This document shows positions 17,112 through 26,257 of a stretch of 64,000 nucleotides of DNA, one piece after another (within the stretch, counting starts at the first letter, position 1; each line of letters opens with the position of its first letter). This DNA comes from an uncultured Bacteroidaceae bacterium (lineage in GTDB: Bacteria; Bacteroidota; Bacteroidia; Bacteroidales; Bacteroidaceae). Below the pieces are notes generated by a model. It searched no databases. It saw nothing but the letters and a program-made list of their open reading frames with translations, and had not been told where the DNA came from. A program made the position numbers and the translations under genes. The stretch spans positions 1-64,000 of the forward strand of contig CALUJL010000021.1 of the NCBI GenBank assembly GCA_944320955.1, written 5' to 3'.

Positions 17112-19841
17112 TTACTGGGCATCCTCTACCGCCGCCTGCGCCGCAGCAAGACGGGCAATGGGCACGCGGAAAGGCGAGCAGGAGGTGTAGTTCATGCCGA
17201 TCTTGGCGCAGAACTTCACGGACGAAGGCTCGCCGCCGTGTTCGCCGCAGATGCCGGTGCGCAGATTCGGGCGTACCTGACGGCCTTTTTCTACGGCCAT
17301 CTGGATCAACTGCCCTACACCGTTCTGGTCCAACACTTGGAACGGGTCGACCTTCAGTATCTTCTTCTCCAGATATACGGGCAAGAAGCTGGCAATATCG
17401 TCGCGCGAATAGCCGAACGTCATCTGCGTCAGGTCGTTCGTACCGAAAGAGAAGTATTCGGCCTCGGAAGCGATCTTGTCGGCAGTCAGTGCAGCACGCG
17501 GAATCTCAATCATCGTCCCTATTTCGAACTCCACCTTGATTCCCTGTTCGGCAAAGACTTCTTCGGCAGTCTTCAGGATGACTTCCTTCTGTTGCTTCAA
17601 CTCATAGAGAATACCGATGAGCGGCACCATGATTTCGGGCTTCGGATCCTTGCCTTCCTTCTTCAGTTCGCAAGCGGCGCCAAGGATGGCTTTCGTCTGC
17701 ATGGCGGTAATTTCGGGGAACGTGATGCCCAAGCGGCAACCGCGGTGGCCCAACATGGGGTTGTTCTCGGCCAGGCTGGCTACCCGCTTCTGGATTTCCT
17801 CCACGCTTACGCCCATCTCGTCGGCCATCTTCTGCTGGCCTTTCAGATCATGAGGCACAAACTCGTGGAGAGGGGGATCGAGCAGGCGGATATTTACCGG
17901 GCAACCATCCATAGCTTCCAGGATTCCCTTGAAATCGGCCTTCTGATAGGGCAAGAGCTTAGCCAAAGCTTTCTCGCGGCCTTCCACTGTATCGGCCAGG
18001 ATCATCTCGCGCATGGCAACGATCTTCTGGTCTTCAAAAAACATGTGCTCCGTGCGGGTCAAACCGATACCCTTTGCTCCAAAAGCGCGGGCTACACGGG
18101 CATCATAAGGCGTGTCGGCATTGGTGCGCACCTGCAGTTTGGTATATTTGTCGCACAAATCCATCAAAGCCTTGAAGTCTCCGGAGAGTTCGGCAGCCTT
18201 TGTCGGGATTTCCCCTGCATACACCTCACCGGTCGAGCCGTTGATAGAAATGTAATCGCCTTCTTTATACAGCGTGCCTTCGATTTCTACCGTCTTGTTC
18301 TTGTAGTTTACGTTGATAGCGCCTGCTCCGGAAACACAGCACTTGCCCATACCGCGGGCCACTACGGCTGCATGTGAAGTCATACCTCCGCGAGCCGTAA
18401 GAATACCTTCGGCGGCCGACATACCGGCAAGGTCTTCGGGAGAAGTCTCGATGCGCACCATGACAACGCGGTGTCCGTCTTCACGCCATTTCTGTGCGTC
18501 GTCGGCATGGAAGACGATTTGTCCGCAGGCAGCTCCGGGAGAGGCTGGCAGACCGCGCGTGATGACTTTCGCACTCTTCAAGGCTGCTTTGTCGAACACG
18601 GGGTGGAGCAGTTCGTCCAACTTCTGGGGCTCGCAACGCATCAGTGCGGTCTTCTCGTCGATCAGGCCTTCACGGACCAAATCCATGGCTATCTTCACCA
18701 TGGCCGTACCGGTACGCTTTCCGTTACGGGTCTGCAGGAACCAGAGTTTTCCTTCCTGAACGGTGAACTCCATGTCCTGCATATCGCGGTAGTGGTTCTC
18801 CAACTTGGTCTGGATGGCGTCGAGTTCCTTGTAGATTTCCGGCATGGCCTCTTCCATCGAGGGATACTTGCTTGCGCGTTCTTCCTCGGAGATTCCCTGC
18901 AGGGCTGCCCAGCGGCGCGAACCTTCTATCGTGATCTGCTGCGGAGTGCGGATACCGGCCACCACGTCTTCGCCCTGTGCATTGACCAGATCCTCTCCAT
19001 TGAAGAGGTTTTCACCCGTAGCGGCATCGCGGCTGAAGCAAACGCCCGTGGCCGAAGTCTCGCCCATATTCCCAAATACCATGGCCATCACGGAAACAGC
19101 CGTACCCCACTCGTCGGGTATGCCTTCCATCTTGCGGTAGAGGATGGCCCGTTCGTTCATCCAGCTGCGGAACACTGCGCAAATAGCGCCCCACAACTGC
19201 TCCATCGGATCAGCCGGGAAGTCGTGACCGGTCTGCTCCTTAATGGCTTTCTTGAAGCGGGATACCAAGTCTTTCAGCTCATCGACCGAGAGGTCCTTAT
19301 CCAACTTGATGCCGCGGATAGCCTTGACTTCTTCTATAATAGCTTCGAACGGGTCGATATCTTCCTTGTTTACCGGCTTCATGCCCAATACGACATCGCC
19401 ATACATCTGCACGAAGCGGCGATATGAGTCGTAGACGAAGTGGGGATTCCCGGTCTTCTTCACCATTCCCTCAGCCACTTCGTCGTTCAGACCCAGGTTC
19501 AGGATCGTATCCATCATGCCCGGCATGGAAGCGCGTGCGCCCGAACGGACCGAAACAAGCAGCGGATTCTCCACGCTGCCGAACTTGCAGTTCATCAGTC
19601 CTTCTACGTGAGCCACGGCATCCGTCACTTCTTTCTGAAGCAACTCTACGATTTTCTCCTGACCGACCTTATAGTATTCGTTGCACACATCGGTCGTAAT
19701 AGTAAAACCGGGAGGCACCGGAACTCCAATCAGGTTCATTTCTGCCAGATTGGCTCCTTTACCGCCCAATTCTTCTCTCATTTTAGCATTACCTTCTGCC
19801 TGTCCATTGCCGAAGGTATAGACTCTCTTTTTGTTGTCCAT
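17112..19841 (-). CDS. ppdK: Pyruvate, phosphate dikinase
   Basis: A 909-residue enzyme interconverting PEP, AMP and PPi with pyruvate, ATP and phosphate. It has the N-terminal ATP-grasp region (GGKGANLAEMN at about 27, VSVRSGARASMPGMMDT), the phosphohistidine domain with GGMTSHAAVVARGMGK near residue 475, and the C-terminal PEP/pyruvate barrel ending with CGEHGGEPSSV. Family length is normal. It has an excellent promoter and its own terminator, so it is a single-gene unit. Together with PPi-phosphofructokinase it supports a PPi-based energy-saving glycolysis in the cytoplasm. Confidence 0.97.
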   Translation of the reverse strand: MDNKKRVYTFGNGQAEGNAKMREELGGKGANLAEMNLIGVPVPPGFTITTDVCNEYYKVGQEKIVELLQKEVTDAVAHVEGLMNCKFGSVENPLLVSVRSGARASMPGMMDTILNLGLNDEVAEGMVKKTGNPHFVYDSYRRFVQMYGDVVLGMKPVNKEDIDPFEAIIEEVKAIRGIKLDKDLSVDELKDLVSRFKKAIKEQTGHDFPADPMEQLWGAICAVFRSWMNERAILYRKMEGIPDEWGTAVSVMAMVFGNMGETSATGVCFSRDAATGENLFNGEDLVNAQGEDVVAGIRTPQQITIEGSRRWAALQGISEEERASKYPSMEEAMPEIYKELDAIQTKLENHYRDMQDMEFTVQEGKLWFLQTRNGKRTGTAMVKIAMDLVREGLIDEKTALMRCEPQKLDELLHPVFDKAALKSAKVITRGLPASPGAACGQIVFHADDAQKWREDGHRVVMVRIETSPEDLAGMSAAEGILTARGGMTSHAAVVARGMGKCCVSGAGAINVNYKNKTVEIEGTLYKEGDYISINGSTGEVYAGEIPTKAAELSGDFKALMDLCDKYTKLQVRTNADTPYDARVARAFGAKGIGLTRTEHMFFEDQKIVAMREMILADTVEGREKALAKLLPYQKADFKGILEAMDGCPVNIRLLDPPLHEFVPHDLKGQQKMADEMGVSVEEIQKRVASLAENNPMLGHRGCRLGITFPEITAMQTKAILGAACELKKEGKDPKPEIMVPLIGILYELKQQKEVILKTAEEVFAEQGIKVEFEIGTMIEIPRAALTADKIASEAEYFSFGTNDLTQMTFGYSRDDIASFLPVYLEKKILKVDPFQVLDQNGVGQLIQMAVEKGRQVRPNLRTGICGEHGGEPSSVKFCAKIGMNYTSCSPFRVPIARLAAAQAAVEDAQ

Positions 19842-19877
19842 GGAATTTTGGTTTTGTTAATGCTGTAAAGTTTGCCT

Positions 19878-19908
19878 CAAAACTAAAGTTTTTTTTAATC
19901 CCCCGCAA
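19878..19908 (-). promoter_or_regulatory. Strong promoter of ppdK
   Basis: TTG (19906-19908), 20 bp, TAGTTTTG (19878-19885) on the minus strand is a near-ideal Bacteroidetes promoter, giving a leader of roughly 30 bases. Confidence 0.8.
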
Positions 19909-19991
19909 GTTTTCTTCCGTTTTTTAATGATTTATTCTTTTGCCACGACGACAAGAGGCTGACATTCGGCCTATTATTAGATACAAAAGCG

Positions 19992-19999
19992 TATCTTTG
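19992..19999 (+). promoter_or_regulatory. -7 box of the rlmD promoter
   Basis: TATCTTTG lies 21 bases before the chosen rlmD ATG; this excludes the longer open frame that begins upstream at 19940. The -33 element is weak (TTCG at 19965-19968). Confidence 0.6.
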
Positions 20000-20020
20000 T
20001 GCCGATTTTCACGTAGCCTT

Positions 20021-21448
20021 ATGAGAAAGAAGAAAAAAGACTTGCCCCTGCTGGAGAAGGTGACGATCACGGACGTCGCTGCCGAAGGCATGGCATTGGC
20101 CCGGGTGGACGACCTCGTAGTATTCGTCCCCTACGTCGTCCCCGGCGACGTGGTCGACCTCCAGATACGGAAGAAAAAACGCTCCTATGCCGAGGCTGAA
20201 GCCGTGGCCTTCCACCAATATGCCGACAAGCGCAGCACTCCGTTTTGCAGGCACTTCGGTCTGTGCGGCGGATGCAAGTGGCAAATCCTCCCCTACGAGG
20301 AACAATTGAAATACAAACAAAAGCAAGTGACGGACAACCTGACGCGGATCGGGAAAATCGAACTGCCCGGGATCAGCCCCATACTCGGATCCGCCCGCAC
20401 CATGCGCTACCGGAACAAGCTGGAGTTCACCTTTTCCAACAAGCGCTGGCTGACCTACGACGAAATCCGCGAAGGCAAGGAATATCCCCACCGCGAGGCT
20501 GTCGGGTTCCACATCCCGGGGGCATTCGACAAGGTACTGGCCATCGACGAGTGTATGCTGATGGACGATGTGGTCAACCGCATCCGAAACGGAATCCGCG
20601 ACTACGCCTACGAGCAGGGCCTCTCCTTCTACGACCTGCGGGCCGGACAGGGAATGCTCCGCACCCTCGTCTTCCGCTCGTCCAACCGCGGAGAACTGAT
20701 GTGCATCCTCATCGCCCGCATCGAGACGGAAGAAGAAATGGCACAACTCCGCCGGCTCCTGCAATTCACGGCCGGGAAATTCCCGGAAATCACGTCGCTC
20801 ATGTACGCCGTCAACAACAAATGCAACGACTCCTACGCCGACCTGGACATCGAGTCCTACAAGGGTCCCGACTACATGATATCCGAAATGGAAAACCTGC
20901 AGTTCAAAGTCGGCCCGAAGTCATTCTACCAGACAAACCACGAGCAGGCCTATATATTATATAAGGTAGTACGCGACTTTGCCGCCCTCACCGGGCAGGA
21001 ACTGGTCTACGACCTCTACACCGGCACCGGCACCATTGCCAACTTCATAGCCCGGCAGGCACGGGAGGTCATCGGCATAGAATACGTGGCCGACGCCATA
21101 GAGGACGCCCGGGTCAACTCCCGGCTGAACGGCATCGGGAACACCCGGTTTTACGCCGGCGACATGAAAGACCTCCTGACGGAAAGCTTTATCGGCGAGC
21201 ACGGACATCCCGACGTCATCATCACCGACCCGCCCCGGGCCGGGATGCACGCCGACGTGGTGGACGTCATCCTGAAAGCCGCCCCCGGCCGCATCGTCTA
21301 CGTCAGCTGCAACCCCGCCACCCAGGCCCGCGACCTCCAACTTCTCGACCCGCTCTACCGCGTCACGCGCGTGCAGCCTGTCGACATGTTCCCCCAGACC
21401 CACCACGTAGAAAACGTAGTCCTCCTCGAAAAACGCAACCCCCAATAA
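20021..21448 (+). CDS. rlmD: 23S rRNA (uracil-C5)-methyltransferase, RlmD type
   Basis: A 475-residue SAM-dependent RNA methyltransferase that makes 5-methyluridine in 23S rRNA. It has a TRAM domain (about 8-68) and iron-sulfur cysteines C76, C82 and C85 (C-x5-C-x2-C), with a fourth in AIDECML. The SAM-binding DLYTGTGTIANF, the DPPRAG motif and the catalytic Cys in VSCNPAT are present. The start follows the promoter at 19992. It is 2 bases from the pseudouridine synthase gene, and mnmA follows, so three RNA-modification enzymes lie together. RlmCD-type dual-site enzymes are close relatives, so the exact uridine is not certain. Confidence 0.92.
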   Translation: MRKKKKDLPLLEKVTITDVAAEGMALARVDDLVVFVPYVVPGDVVDLQIRKKKRSYAEAEAVAFHQYADKRSTPFCRHFGLCGGCKWQILPYEEQLKYKQKQVTDNLTRIGKIELPGISPILGSARTMRYRNKLEFTFSNKRWLTYDEIREGKEYPHREAVGFHIPGAFDKVLAIDECMLMDDVVNRIRNGIRDYAYEQGLSFYDLRAGQGMLRTLVFRSSNRGELMCILIARIETEEEMAQLRRLLQFTAGKFPEITSLMYAVNNKCNDSYADLDIESYKGPDYMISEMENLQFKVGPKSFYQTNHEQAYILYKVVRDFAALTGQELVYDLYTGTGTIANFIARQAREVIGIEYVADAIEDARVNSRLNGIGNTRFYAGDMKDLLTESFIGEHGHPDVIITDPPRAGMHADVVDVILKAAPGRIVYVSCNPATQARDLQLLDPLYRVTRVQPVDMFPQTHHVENVVLLEKRNPQ

Positions 21449-21450
21449 AC

Positions 21451-22434
21451 ATGAGACACAAAGGACTCAAGAATACCACAGCCGCCGACCGTGCACAAGC
21501 CCGCTTCCTCACCCTCACGGTGGACGACCGCCATCTTGCCGCCGGCCAGGAAGGCGGGCAGCTCGAACTGCTCCCCTTCCTGATCGATGCCCTGCACATC
21601 AGCCGCACAGCAGCCAAATCCCTGCTTACCCACCGGCTTGTCTACGTGGACAACCGCATCGAGACGCTCCACAACACTCCGCTCCGGAAAGGAAACGTGG
21701 TGAAAATCTCGCGCGAGAAGAACCGGAAGGAATTTTCCTCCCGCTGGTTGGAAATCATCTACGAAGACGCCTACCTGATCGTCGTCCACAAACAAAACGG
21801 ACTGCTCTCCATAGCCACCGACCCCAAGCGCAACGAACGCACGGCCTACTCCATACTGTCCGAATACGTGAAGAAGTCCAACCGGCAGGCACGCATCTTC
21901 ATCGTCCACCGCCTGGACCGCGAGACCTCCGGGCTGATGGTCTTTGCCAAGGACGAGCGGACCAAATTCACCCTGCAGGACCACTGGCACGAAATCGTGC
22001 GCGACCGCCGCTACGTGGCCGTCATAGAAGGACGGATCGACCCGCCGCAGGGCTGCATAGCCTCCTGGCTGAAGGACAACAAGGTCTACATCACCTACTC
22101 CTCGCCCACGGACAACGGCGGAAACTACTCCGTCACCCACTACCGCACCCTGCAGGTAGGGACAAAATATTCCCTCATCGAGCTGAAACTCGAAACCGGG
22201 CGGAAAAACCAGATCCGCGTGCACATGCAGGACAAGCACACGCCCGTCGCCGGCGACCTCAAGTACGGCAGCGGCAACAACCCCATCGGCCGCCTCGCAC
22301 TCCACGCCTACAGGCTGGACTTCGTCCACCCCGTCACGGGCGAGATGATGCGCTTCTCGCTGCCCATACCCACAGCATTCAAAGACTTAGTAAAAGACAA
22401 GACGGAAACCCCTGCACCAAACGCCCAAAAGTAG
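21451..22434 (+). CDS. RluA-family pseudouridine synthase
   Basis: A 327-residue RNA pseudouridine synthase. The N-terminal S4 domain (about 38-90, with SRTAAKSLLTHRLVYVDN) binds RNA, and the catalytic domain carries HRLDRETSG with the catalytic D156. GRKNQIRVHMQ and GDLKYG are further RluA-family motifs. It starts 2 bases after rlmD, so it is cotranscribed. The target uridine (23S rRNA or tRNA) cannot be read from sequence. Its last codons overlap the first unit of a 22-bp register array. Confidence 0.92.
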   Translation: MRHKGLKNTTAADRAQARFLTLTVDDRHLAAGQEGGQLELLPFLIDALHISRTAAKSLLTHRLVYVDNRIETLHNTPLRKGNVVKISREKNRKEFSSRWLEIIYEDAYLIVVHKQNGLLSIATDPKRNERTAYSILSEYVKKSNRQARIFIVHRLDRETSGLMVFAKDERTKFTLQDHWHEIVRDRRYVAVIEGRIDPPQGCIASWLKDNKVYITYSSPTDNGGNYSVTHYRTLQVGTKYSLIELKLETGRKNQIRVHMQDKHTPVAGDLKYGSGNNPIGRLALHAYRLDFVHPVTGEMMRFSLPIPTAFKDLVKDKTETPAPNAQK

Positions 22435-22476
22435 CAGCGGTTTTCGCCAAAAGATACGCCACTTTTCTCCAAAATG
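22427..22476. repeat. 22-bp register array C spanning a stop and a start codon
   Basis: Two full blocks (22427-22448 and 22449-22470) and the beginning of a third each start with AAAA, and the first two contain a TTTTC at position 15. The first block includes the pseudouridine synthase stop codon, and the third AAAA runs into the mnmA ATG (22474). Confidence 0.75.
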
Positions 22477-23562
22477 ACCATAGCAACTTTGCTTTCCGGC
22501 GGAGTAGACAGCTCGGTAGTCGTGCATCTGCTGAAGGAAAAAGGCTTCACTCCGCACTGCTTCTACATCAAAATCGGCAAGGACGACGACCCGTCTCTCG
22601 ACTGCACGGCGGAGGAAGACATCGAGATGGCCTCGGCCGTGGCACGCAAGTACGGCTGCCCGTTCGACATCGTAGACCTCCACCGGGAATATTGGGACCA
22701 CGTCGTGGCCTACACCATCGACAAAGTCCGGCGCGGCTTTACGCCCAACCCCGACGTCATGTGCAACAAGCTCATCAAGTTCGGCGCCTTCGAGCGGACC
22801 GTGGGGCACGACTTCGACCGCATCGCCACCGGACACTACGCCACCACCGACCAGATCGACGGAAAGACCTGGCTCGCCACCGCCGCCGACCCCGTGAAAG
22901 ACCAGACCGACTTCCTCTGCCAGATCAACTACAGCCAGATCAGCAAACTCCTCTTCCCCATCGGCCACCTGATGAAGCACGAAGTGCGCCGCATTGCCGA
23001 AGAAGAACACCTCGTCAATGCCCGGCGCAAAGACAGCCAAGGCATCTGTTTCCTCGGGAAGATAAACTACAACGACTTCATCCGCCGCTACCTCGGCGAA
23101 CGGCCCGGCGACATCGTAGAACTCGAAACCGGAAAAATCCTCGGACGCCACAGAGGTTTCTGGTTCCACACCATCGGGCAGCGGAAGGGGCTCTACCTGA
23201 GCGGAGGCCCCTGGTTCGTCATCAAGAAAGACATCGACACCAACACCATCTACGTAGCCCGGGGCTACGATCCGCAAGAACAATACGGGACAGACTTCGA
23301 CATTTCCGACTTTCACTTCATCACCGAAAATCCCTGGGTGCTCCCTTCCGGGCAACAACCGCCCGGCAAACCGGTACAAATCACCCTGAAAATCCGCCAT
23401 ACCCCCGAATTTACACGCGCCACGATAAGCCCCCACCCCCGCGGCGGCTACCACATCGCCACAGAAAAGCCCCTGCAAGGCATCGCTCCCGGGCAATTCT
23501 GCACCGTCTACGACTCTGCAAGCCACCTCTGCATCGGCAGCGGCGAAATCGTTCTGCACTAA
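22474..23562 (+). CDS. mnmA: tRNA-specific 2-thiouridylase MnmA
   Basis: A 362-residue enzyme that puts sulfur on U34 of Lys, Glu and Gln tRNAs. The PP-loop SGGVDSS (8-14) activates the uridine with ATP. The two catalytic cysteines are C97 in PDVMCNKL and C192 in SQGICFLG. The C-terminal beta barrel is present and the length is normal. It lies 39 bases after the pseudouridine synthase gene in the same orientation. The leader in between consists of the 22-bp repeat units, so ribosome access may depend on how that repeat folds. Confidence 0.95.
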   Translation: MTIATLLSGGVDSSVVVHLLKEKGFTPHCFYIKIGKDDDPSLDCTAEEDIEMASAVARKYGCPFDIVDLHREYWDHVVAYTIDKVRRGFTPNPDVMCNKLIKFGAFERTVGHDFDRIATGHYATTDQIDGKTWLATAADPVKDQTDFLCQINYSQISKLLFPIGHLMKHEVRRIAEEEHLVNARRKDSQGICFLGKINYNDFIRRYLGERPGDIVELETGKILGRHRGFWFHTIGQRKGLYLSGGPWFVIKKDIDTNTIYVARGYDPQEQYGTDFDISDFHFITENPWVLPSGQQPPGKPVQITLKIRHTPEFTRATISPHPRGGYHIATEKPLQGIAPGQFCTVYDSASHLCIGSGEIVLH

Positions 23563-23586
23563 AACTCTTAAAAAAGAGTAAGGAAA

Positions 23587-23618
23587 TTTGTTTCATTCAG
23601 CAGAAAGACTTACTTTCG
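23587..23618 (+). promoter_or_regulatory. Promoter of the lipoprotein gene
   Basis: TTTG (23587-23590), exactly 20 bp, TACTTTCG (23611-23618). The -7 box has one change from TAnnTTTG, the same TTCG variant as before serC. Confidence 0.65.
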
Positions 23619-23655
23619 CCCCCAGTAAAAAGCGACTAAAAACGATTCTACGAAA

Positions 23656-24117
23656 ATGAAAAAGATGCTTCTCTCGGCAGCCGTGATCGGACTGCTGGCC
23701 TCCTGCAGCGGAGGACAATCGGACAAAGACGCAGCCGCAACCGACAGCGTAGTAGTGGAAATCCCCGCCGTAGTCTATACGGGATACAAGAAAACCGTGC
23801 CCGGCGACACCTGCCTGGCCGAGGTCTCCATCAAGATAGCCGAAGGCGACTCTGTCGGGACCTACCAATATGTTGAGACCTACACCTATGGCCAGACCGG
23901 CCAGAAAGTACGTACCGGGCACGACGGCTCCGTAACCCGCACGACCGGCACGAAGAAGGACAAAGAAGCGCTCCTGCTGACCTGCACGAAAGATGGCGAT
24001 TCGGAGAAGGTGACATACTACGAGCAGGCTGCCGACGGCTCCCAGATCATCCAGCTGGCTGAAGACAAAGGCCGCAGCGCAGACTGGAAAGACTACGTAT
24101 ATACTAAGAAACAATAG
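23656..24117 (+). CDS. Small lipoprotein, possibly NlpE-like
   Basis: A 153-residue lipoprotein. The signal peptide ends in the lipobox LLASC (Cys17), followed by a Ser/Gly/Asp-rich linker and a compact beta-rich domain (YTGYKKTVPGDTCLAEVSIKI, YVETYTYGQTG). The pattern of a YxG start, a Cys, then antiparallel strands resembles the N-terminal domain of NlpE copper/envelope-stress lipoproteins, but the usual CxxC pair is not seen, so that assignment is tentative. It has its own promoter and terminator and is a single-gene unit. Expected site: periplasmic face of the inner or outer membrane. Confidence 0.75.
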   Translation: MKKMLLSAAVIGLLASCSGGQSDKDAAATDSVVVEIPAVVYTGYKKTVPGDTCLAEVSIKIAEGDSVGTYQYVETYTYGQTGQKVRTGHDGSVTRTTGTKKDKEALLLTCTKDGDSEKVTYYEQAADGSQIIQLAEDKGRSADWKDYVYTKKQ

Positions 24118-24151
24118 TATATAAATCTCCCCAAAAGGATAACACTCAAGG

Positions 24152-24188
24152 CGGGCGTATCGATTTCCGGTACGCCCGTTCTGTTTTA
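24152..24188 (+). terminator. Terminator of the lipoprotein gene
   Basis: An 8-bp perfect stem, CGGGCGTA (24152-24159) with TACGCCCG (24171-24178), is followed by TTCTGTTTT. Confidence 0.75.
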
Positions 24189-24318
24189 GTACCACAGGCT
24201 TCTTCCGGCGGAAACTCCTCCCTGGGGGAAAAGCCCAATAAGAAAGCACGGATACCCCACCCGAAAAGGGAGGATACCCGCGCCTGTTTTGTTTTGGAGA
24301 ATATACGCTTTCCTTGGC

Positions 24319-24921
24319 TTACTCTGCAGCCTTCTCTTCCTGAGCAGGAGCTTCGGCGGGAGCGTCGGCAGCTGCTTCGCCTTCTGCCGCAGCGGCAGCG
24401 GCTGCAGCCTCAGCGGCGGCCTTGGCTTCCTCAGCAGCTTTTGCAGCTTCCTCGGCCAGAATGGCAGCCTTCTTCTCGGCCAATGCCTTAGCCTTCTCTT
24501 CATTTATCTTGGACTCAGCCTCCAAACGGATTTTCTGGGCCGCTTTCTTCTCTTCGGCCTTCTGGGCTTTGAGTTTCTCCAAGCCGCTCACCTTGTCGTT
24601 CTTCCAGGCTTCGAACTTGGCCTGTGCCTCAGCCTCGCCAAATGCGCCTTTCTTCACGCCGCCCAGCAAGTGCTTCATCATATATACACCTTCGCGCGAA
24701 AGGATGTTGCGCACGGTGTCGGTCGGCTGTGCGCCGACTTGCACCCAATAGAGGGCGCGTTCGAACTTCAAATCAATGGTAGCAGGATCGGTGTTGGGGT
24801 TGTACGTACCGATTTTCTCGATGAATTTACCATCACGTGGTGCTCTCACGTCGGCAATCACTATGGAATAGAACGCATAGTTCTTGTGTCCACGGCGTTG
24901 CAGTCTGATTTTTGTTGCCAT
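24319..24921 (-). CDS. rpsP: 30S ribosomal protein S16 with C-terminal extension
   Basis: A 200-residue S16. The ribosomal core ([20 protein letters not shown] onward, to about residue 90) includes the conserved [13 protein letters not shown]. It is followed by about 110 extra residues that become a charged helix and then a low-complexity Ala/Glu stretch (about 150-200). S16 is about 80-90 residues in most bacteria; long acidic/alanine tails on S16 occur across Bacteroidetes. It has a leader of roughly 65 bases after an excellent promoter, with a small GC hairpin near its 5' end. The function of the tail is unknown. Confidence 0.95.
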   Translation of the reverse strand: MATKIRLQRRGHKNYAFYSIVIADVRAPRDGKFIEKIGTYNPNTDPATIDLKFERALYWVQVGAQPTDTVRNILSREGVYMMKHLLGGVKKGAFGEAEAQAKFEAWKNDKVSGLEKLKAQKAEEKKAAQKIRLEAESKINEEKAKALAEKKAAILAEEAAKAAEEAKAAAEAAAAAAAAEGEAAADAPAEAPAQEEKAAE

Positions 24922-24993
24922 TCTTTAGTTGGTTTTGTTTTTGTAGTGTAATAAAGGTTGATTTGAAATGCTGCTATACCCGTAACAGCGGCG

Positions 24994-25024
24994 CAAAGGT
25001 ACGACTTTCCTGCAAGAGAGGCAA
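24994..25024 (-). promoter_or_regulatory. Strong promoter of rpsP
   Basis: TTG (25022-25024), 20 bp, TACCTTTG (24994-25001) on the minus strand: a complete match to the Bacteroidetes consensus. Confidence 0.8.
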
Positions 25025-25072
25025 GAAACGCGGCAGCAAATTACCAAAACAGGCCTGAAATAGAGTAAAGAG

Positions 25073-25762
25073 TCAAAGCCGTAATTCCACCTCATGCTTC
25101 GGAGAAGAGACTATGACATTCCGATCTTTCCCATACCGTTTCTTGCTATATTTTCCAACAGGCATATCCACCAACACCTGAACTGCACAATTATGTACTG
25201 CAATCAATTTATCACTCGTAGCAGCATCCAGTTGTTGCAAAAAGAATTCCATCGGTACACCAAAGGCAAAAGCACGTCCGCCACTAAACGTGGCAGCAAA
25301 TGCCCTGACCTCCTTATCATAAGAATAAAGTATCCGCCCCGACTTTGCCGAACGCAGACGGCACTCGAAGTCTATGTTTGCTCCCGTCTTATCCAACCGG
25401 AACGACTTTACCTTTACAAACAAGGCTGCATCCACTTCTAATTCTGCATGAAGCCGGGAGAGATCGCCCTCATACAAACTATCCGCATTGTAATACAAAC
25501 TATCCTTGGAAAACAACTCGCAACACAAAGCCGGCGAAAAAGCATAATACCCTTTCTCGCACATGGCCATGTAAAACGCTTCCCACAAATCATGCTCCAC
25601 TCCAGGCACTTCCGTCTGGTTGATTGGCGGAAACAGCAATACCGTTACCGGTTTCTCCTCATACATCAAGCCGAAACTATTTCCCCGCACATATTTACCG
25701 GAACAGGATGAAAGCCCTATTATGACAAGGCATAACACAAATAGAGATATGTTCCTTTTCAT
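25073..25762 (-). CDS. GNA1162/DUF799-family lipoprotein
   Basis: A 229-residue lipoprotein. The signal peptide ends LSSC (Cys20). The mature part opens with VTVLLFPPINQTEVPG, a TolB-like N-terminal strand-turn typical of GNA1162/DUF799 lipoproteins, and continues as an alpha/beta domain. Its ATG overlaps the stop of the DUF4810 gene by 4 bases (ATGA). In many bacteria these two genes follow a CsgG-like secretion-pore gene, and the three form an envelope complex. Here no CsgG-like gene is adjacent; the next gene upstream is the hybrid sensor. Function is inferred from family context only. Confidence 0.8.
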   Translation of the reverse strand: MKRNISLFVLCLVIIGLSSCSGKYVRGNSFGLMYEEKPVTVLLFPPINQTEVPGVEHDLWEAFYMAMCEKGYYAFSPALCCELFSKDSLYYNADSLYEGDLSRLHAELEVDAALFVKVKSFRLDKTGANIDFECRLRSAKSGRILYSYDKEVRAFAATFSGGRAFAFGVPMEFFLQQLDAATSDKLIAVHNCAVQVLVDMPVGKYSKKRYGKDRNVIVSSPKHEVELRL

Positions 25763-26109
25763 TTTTCCTGCAATTGGTTGATGATTTTAGACACACAAGC
25801 CTTCGATTCCGGATACAACTCCATTTCCTTCCGCAAATACGAAAGCCCGTCTTGAGTATTCCCTTCCTTATAAAGCATGAGGCCATACTCAGCCGCAATG
25901 CCCGGCGGGACCACCTTGCGCCTTGTCTTCTGTCCAAGCCATATATTGATATATTCTGCACGCAGTGCCTCTTTTGACTCTACGGTAGAATCTTTACGAT
26001 AACGAGCCCGCACAACACCATAATCATACCATGTGTATAAAGGCGCATCCTCCATCACCGTGCAAGATATCATGAGGAGGGAGAATAAAGCCAACAATCC
26101 GATTTTCAT
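25759..26109 (-). CDS. DUF4810-family lipoprotein
   Basis: A 116-residue lipoprotein. The start at MKIGLLALFS is chosen because it gives a clean signal peptide with lipobox LMISC (Cys14); an ATG five codons upstream (26124) is possible. The mature part has the YTWYDYG segment and a short TPR-like helical end (AEYGLMLYKEGNTQDGLSYL), both usual for DUF4810. It overlaps the DUF799 gene by 4 bases, so the pair is coupled and expected to act together at the envelope. A TATTTTTG box lies 35 bases upstream. Confidence 0.8.
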   Translation of the reverse strand: MKIGLLALFSLLMISCTVMEDAPLYTWYDYGVVRARYRKDSTVESKEALRAEYINIWLGQKTRRKVVPPGIAAEYGLMLYKEGNTQDGLSYLRKEMELYPESKACVSKIINQLQEK

Positions 26110-26143
26110 CCTGCAATGTCCCATACGATTAAACTTTATACTG

Positions 26144-26151
26144 CAAAAATA
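26144..26151 (-). promoter_or_regulatory. -7 box of the lipoprotein pair
   Basis: Minus-strand TATTTTTG matches TAnnTTTG; a TTTG occurs upstream at a long spacing of 24 bp. The HTCS gene ends upstream at 26258, so the pair has its own start point. Confidence 0.5.
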
Positions 26152-26257
26152 GCAAAAGATTTAGAACATTCTTCTCAAAAGTTTCTCTTTTTGAACCTAA
26201 TCCCCTTTTACTCCTCCGAAATCCACCAAAGACAATATGCAAAGGGTGCATCCCCCC

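Noticed and set aside
23564-23579. A 6-bp ACTCTT/AAGAGT hairpin after mnmA as a terminator
   Set aside because: The stem is short and AT-rich with no T tract on the plus strand; too weak to call.
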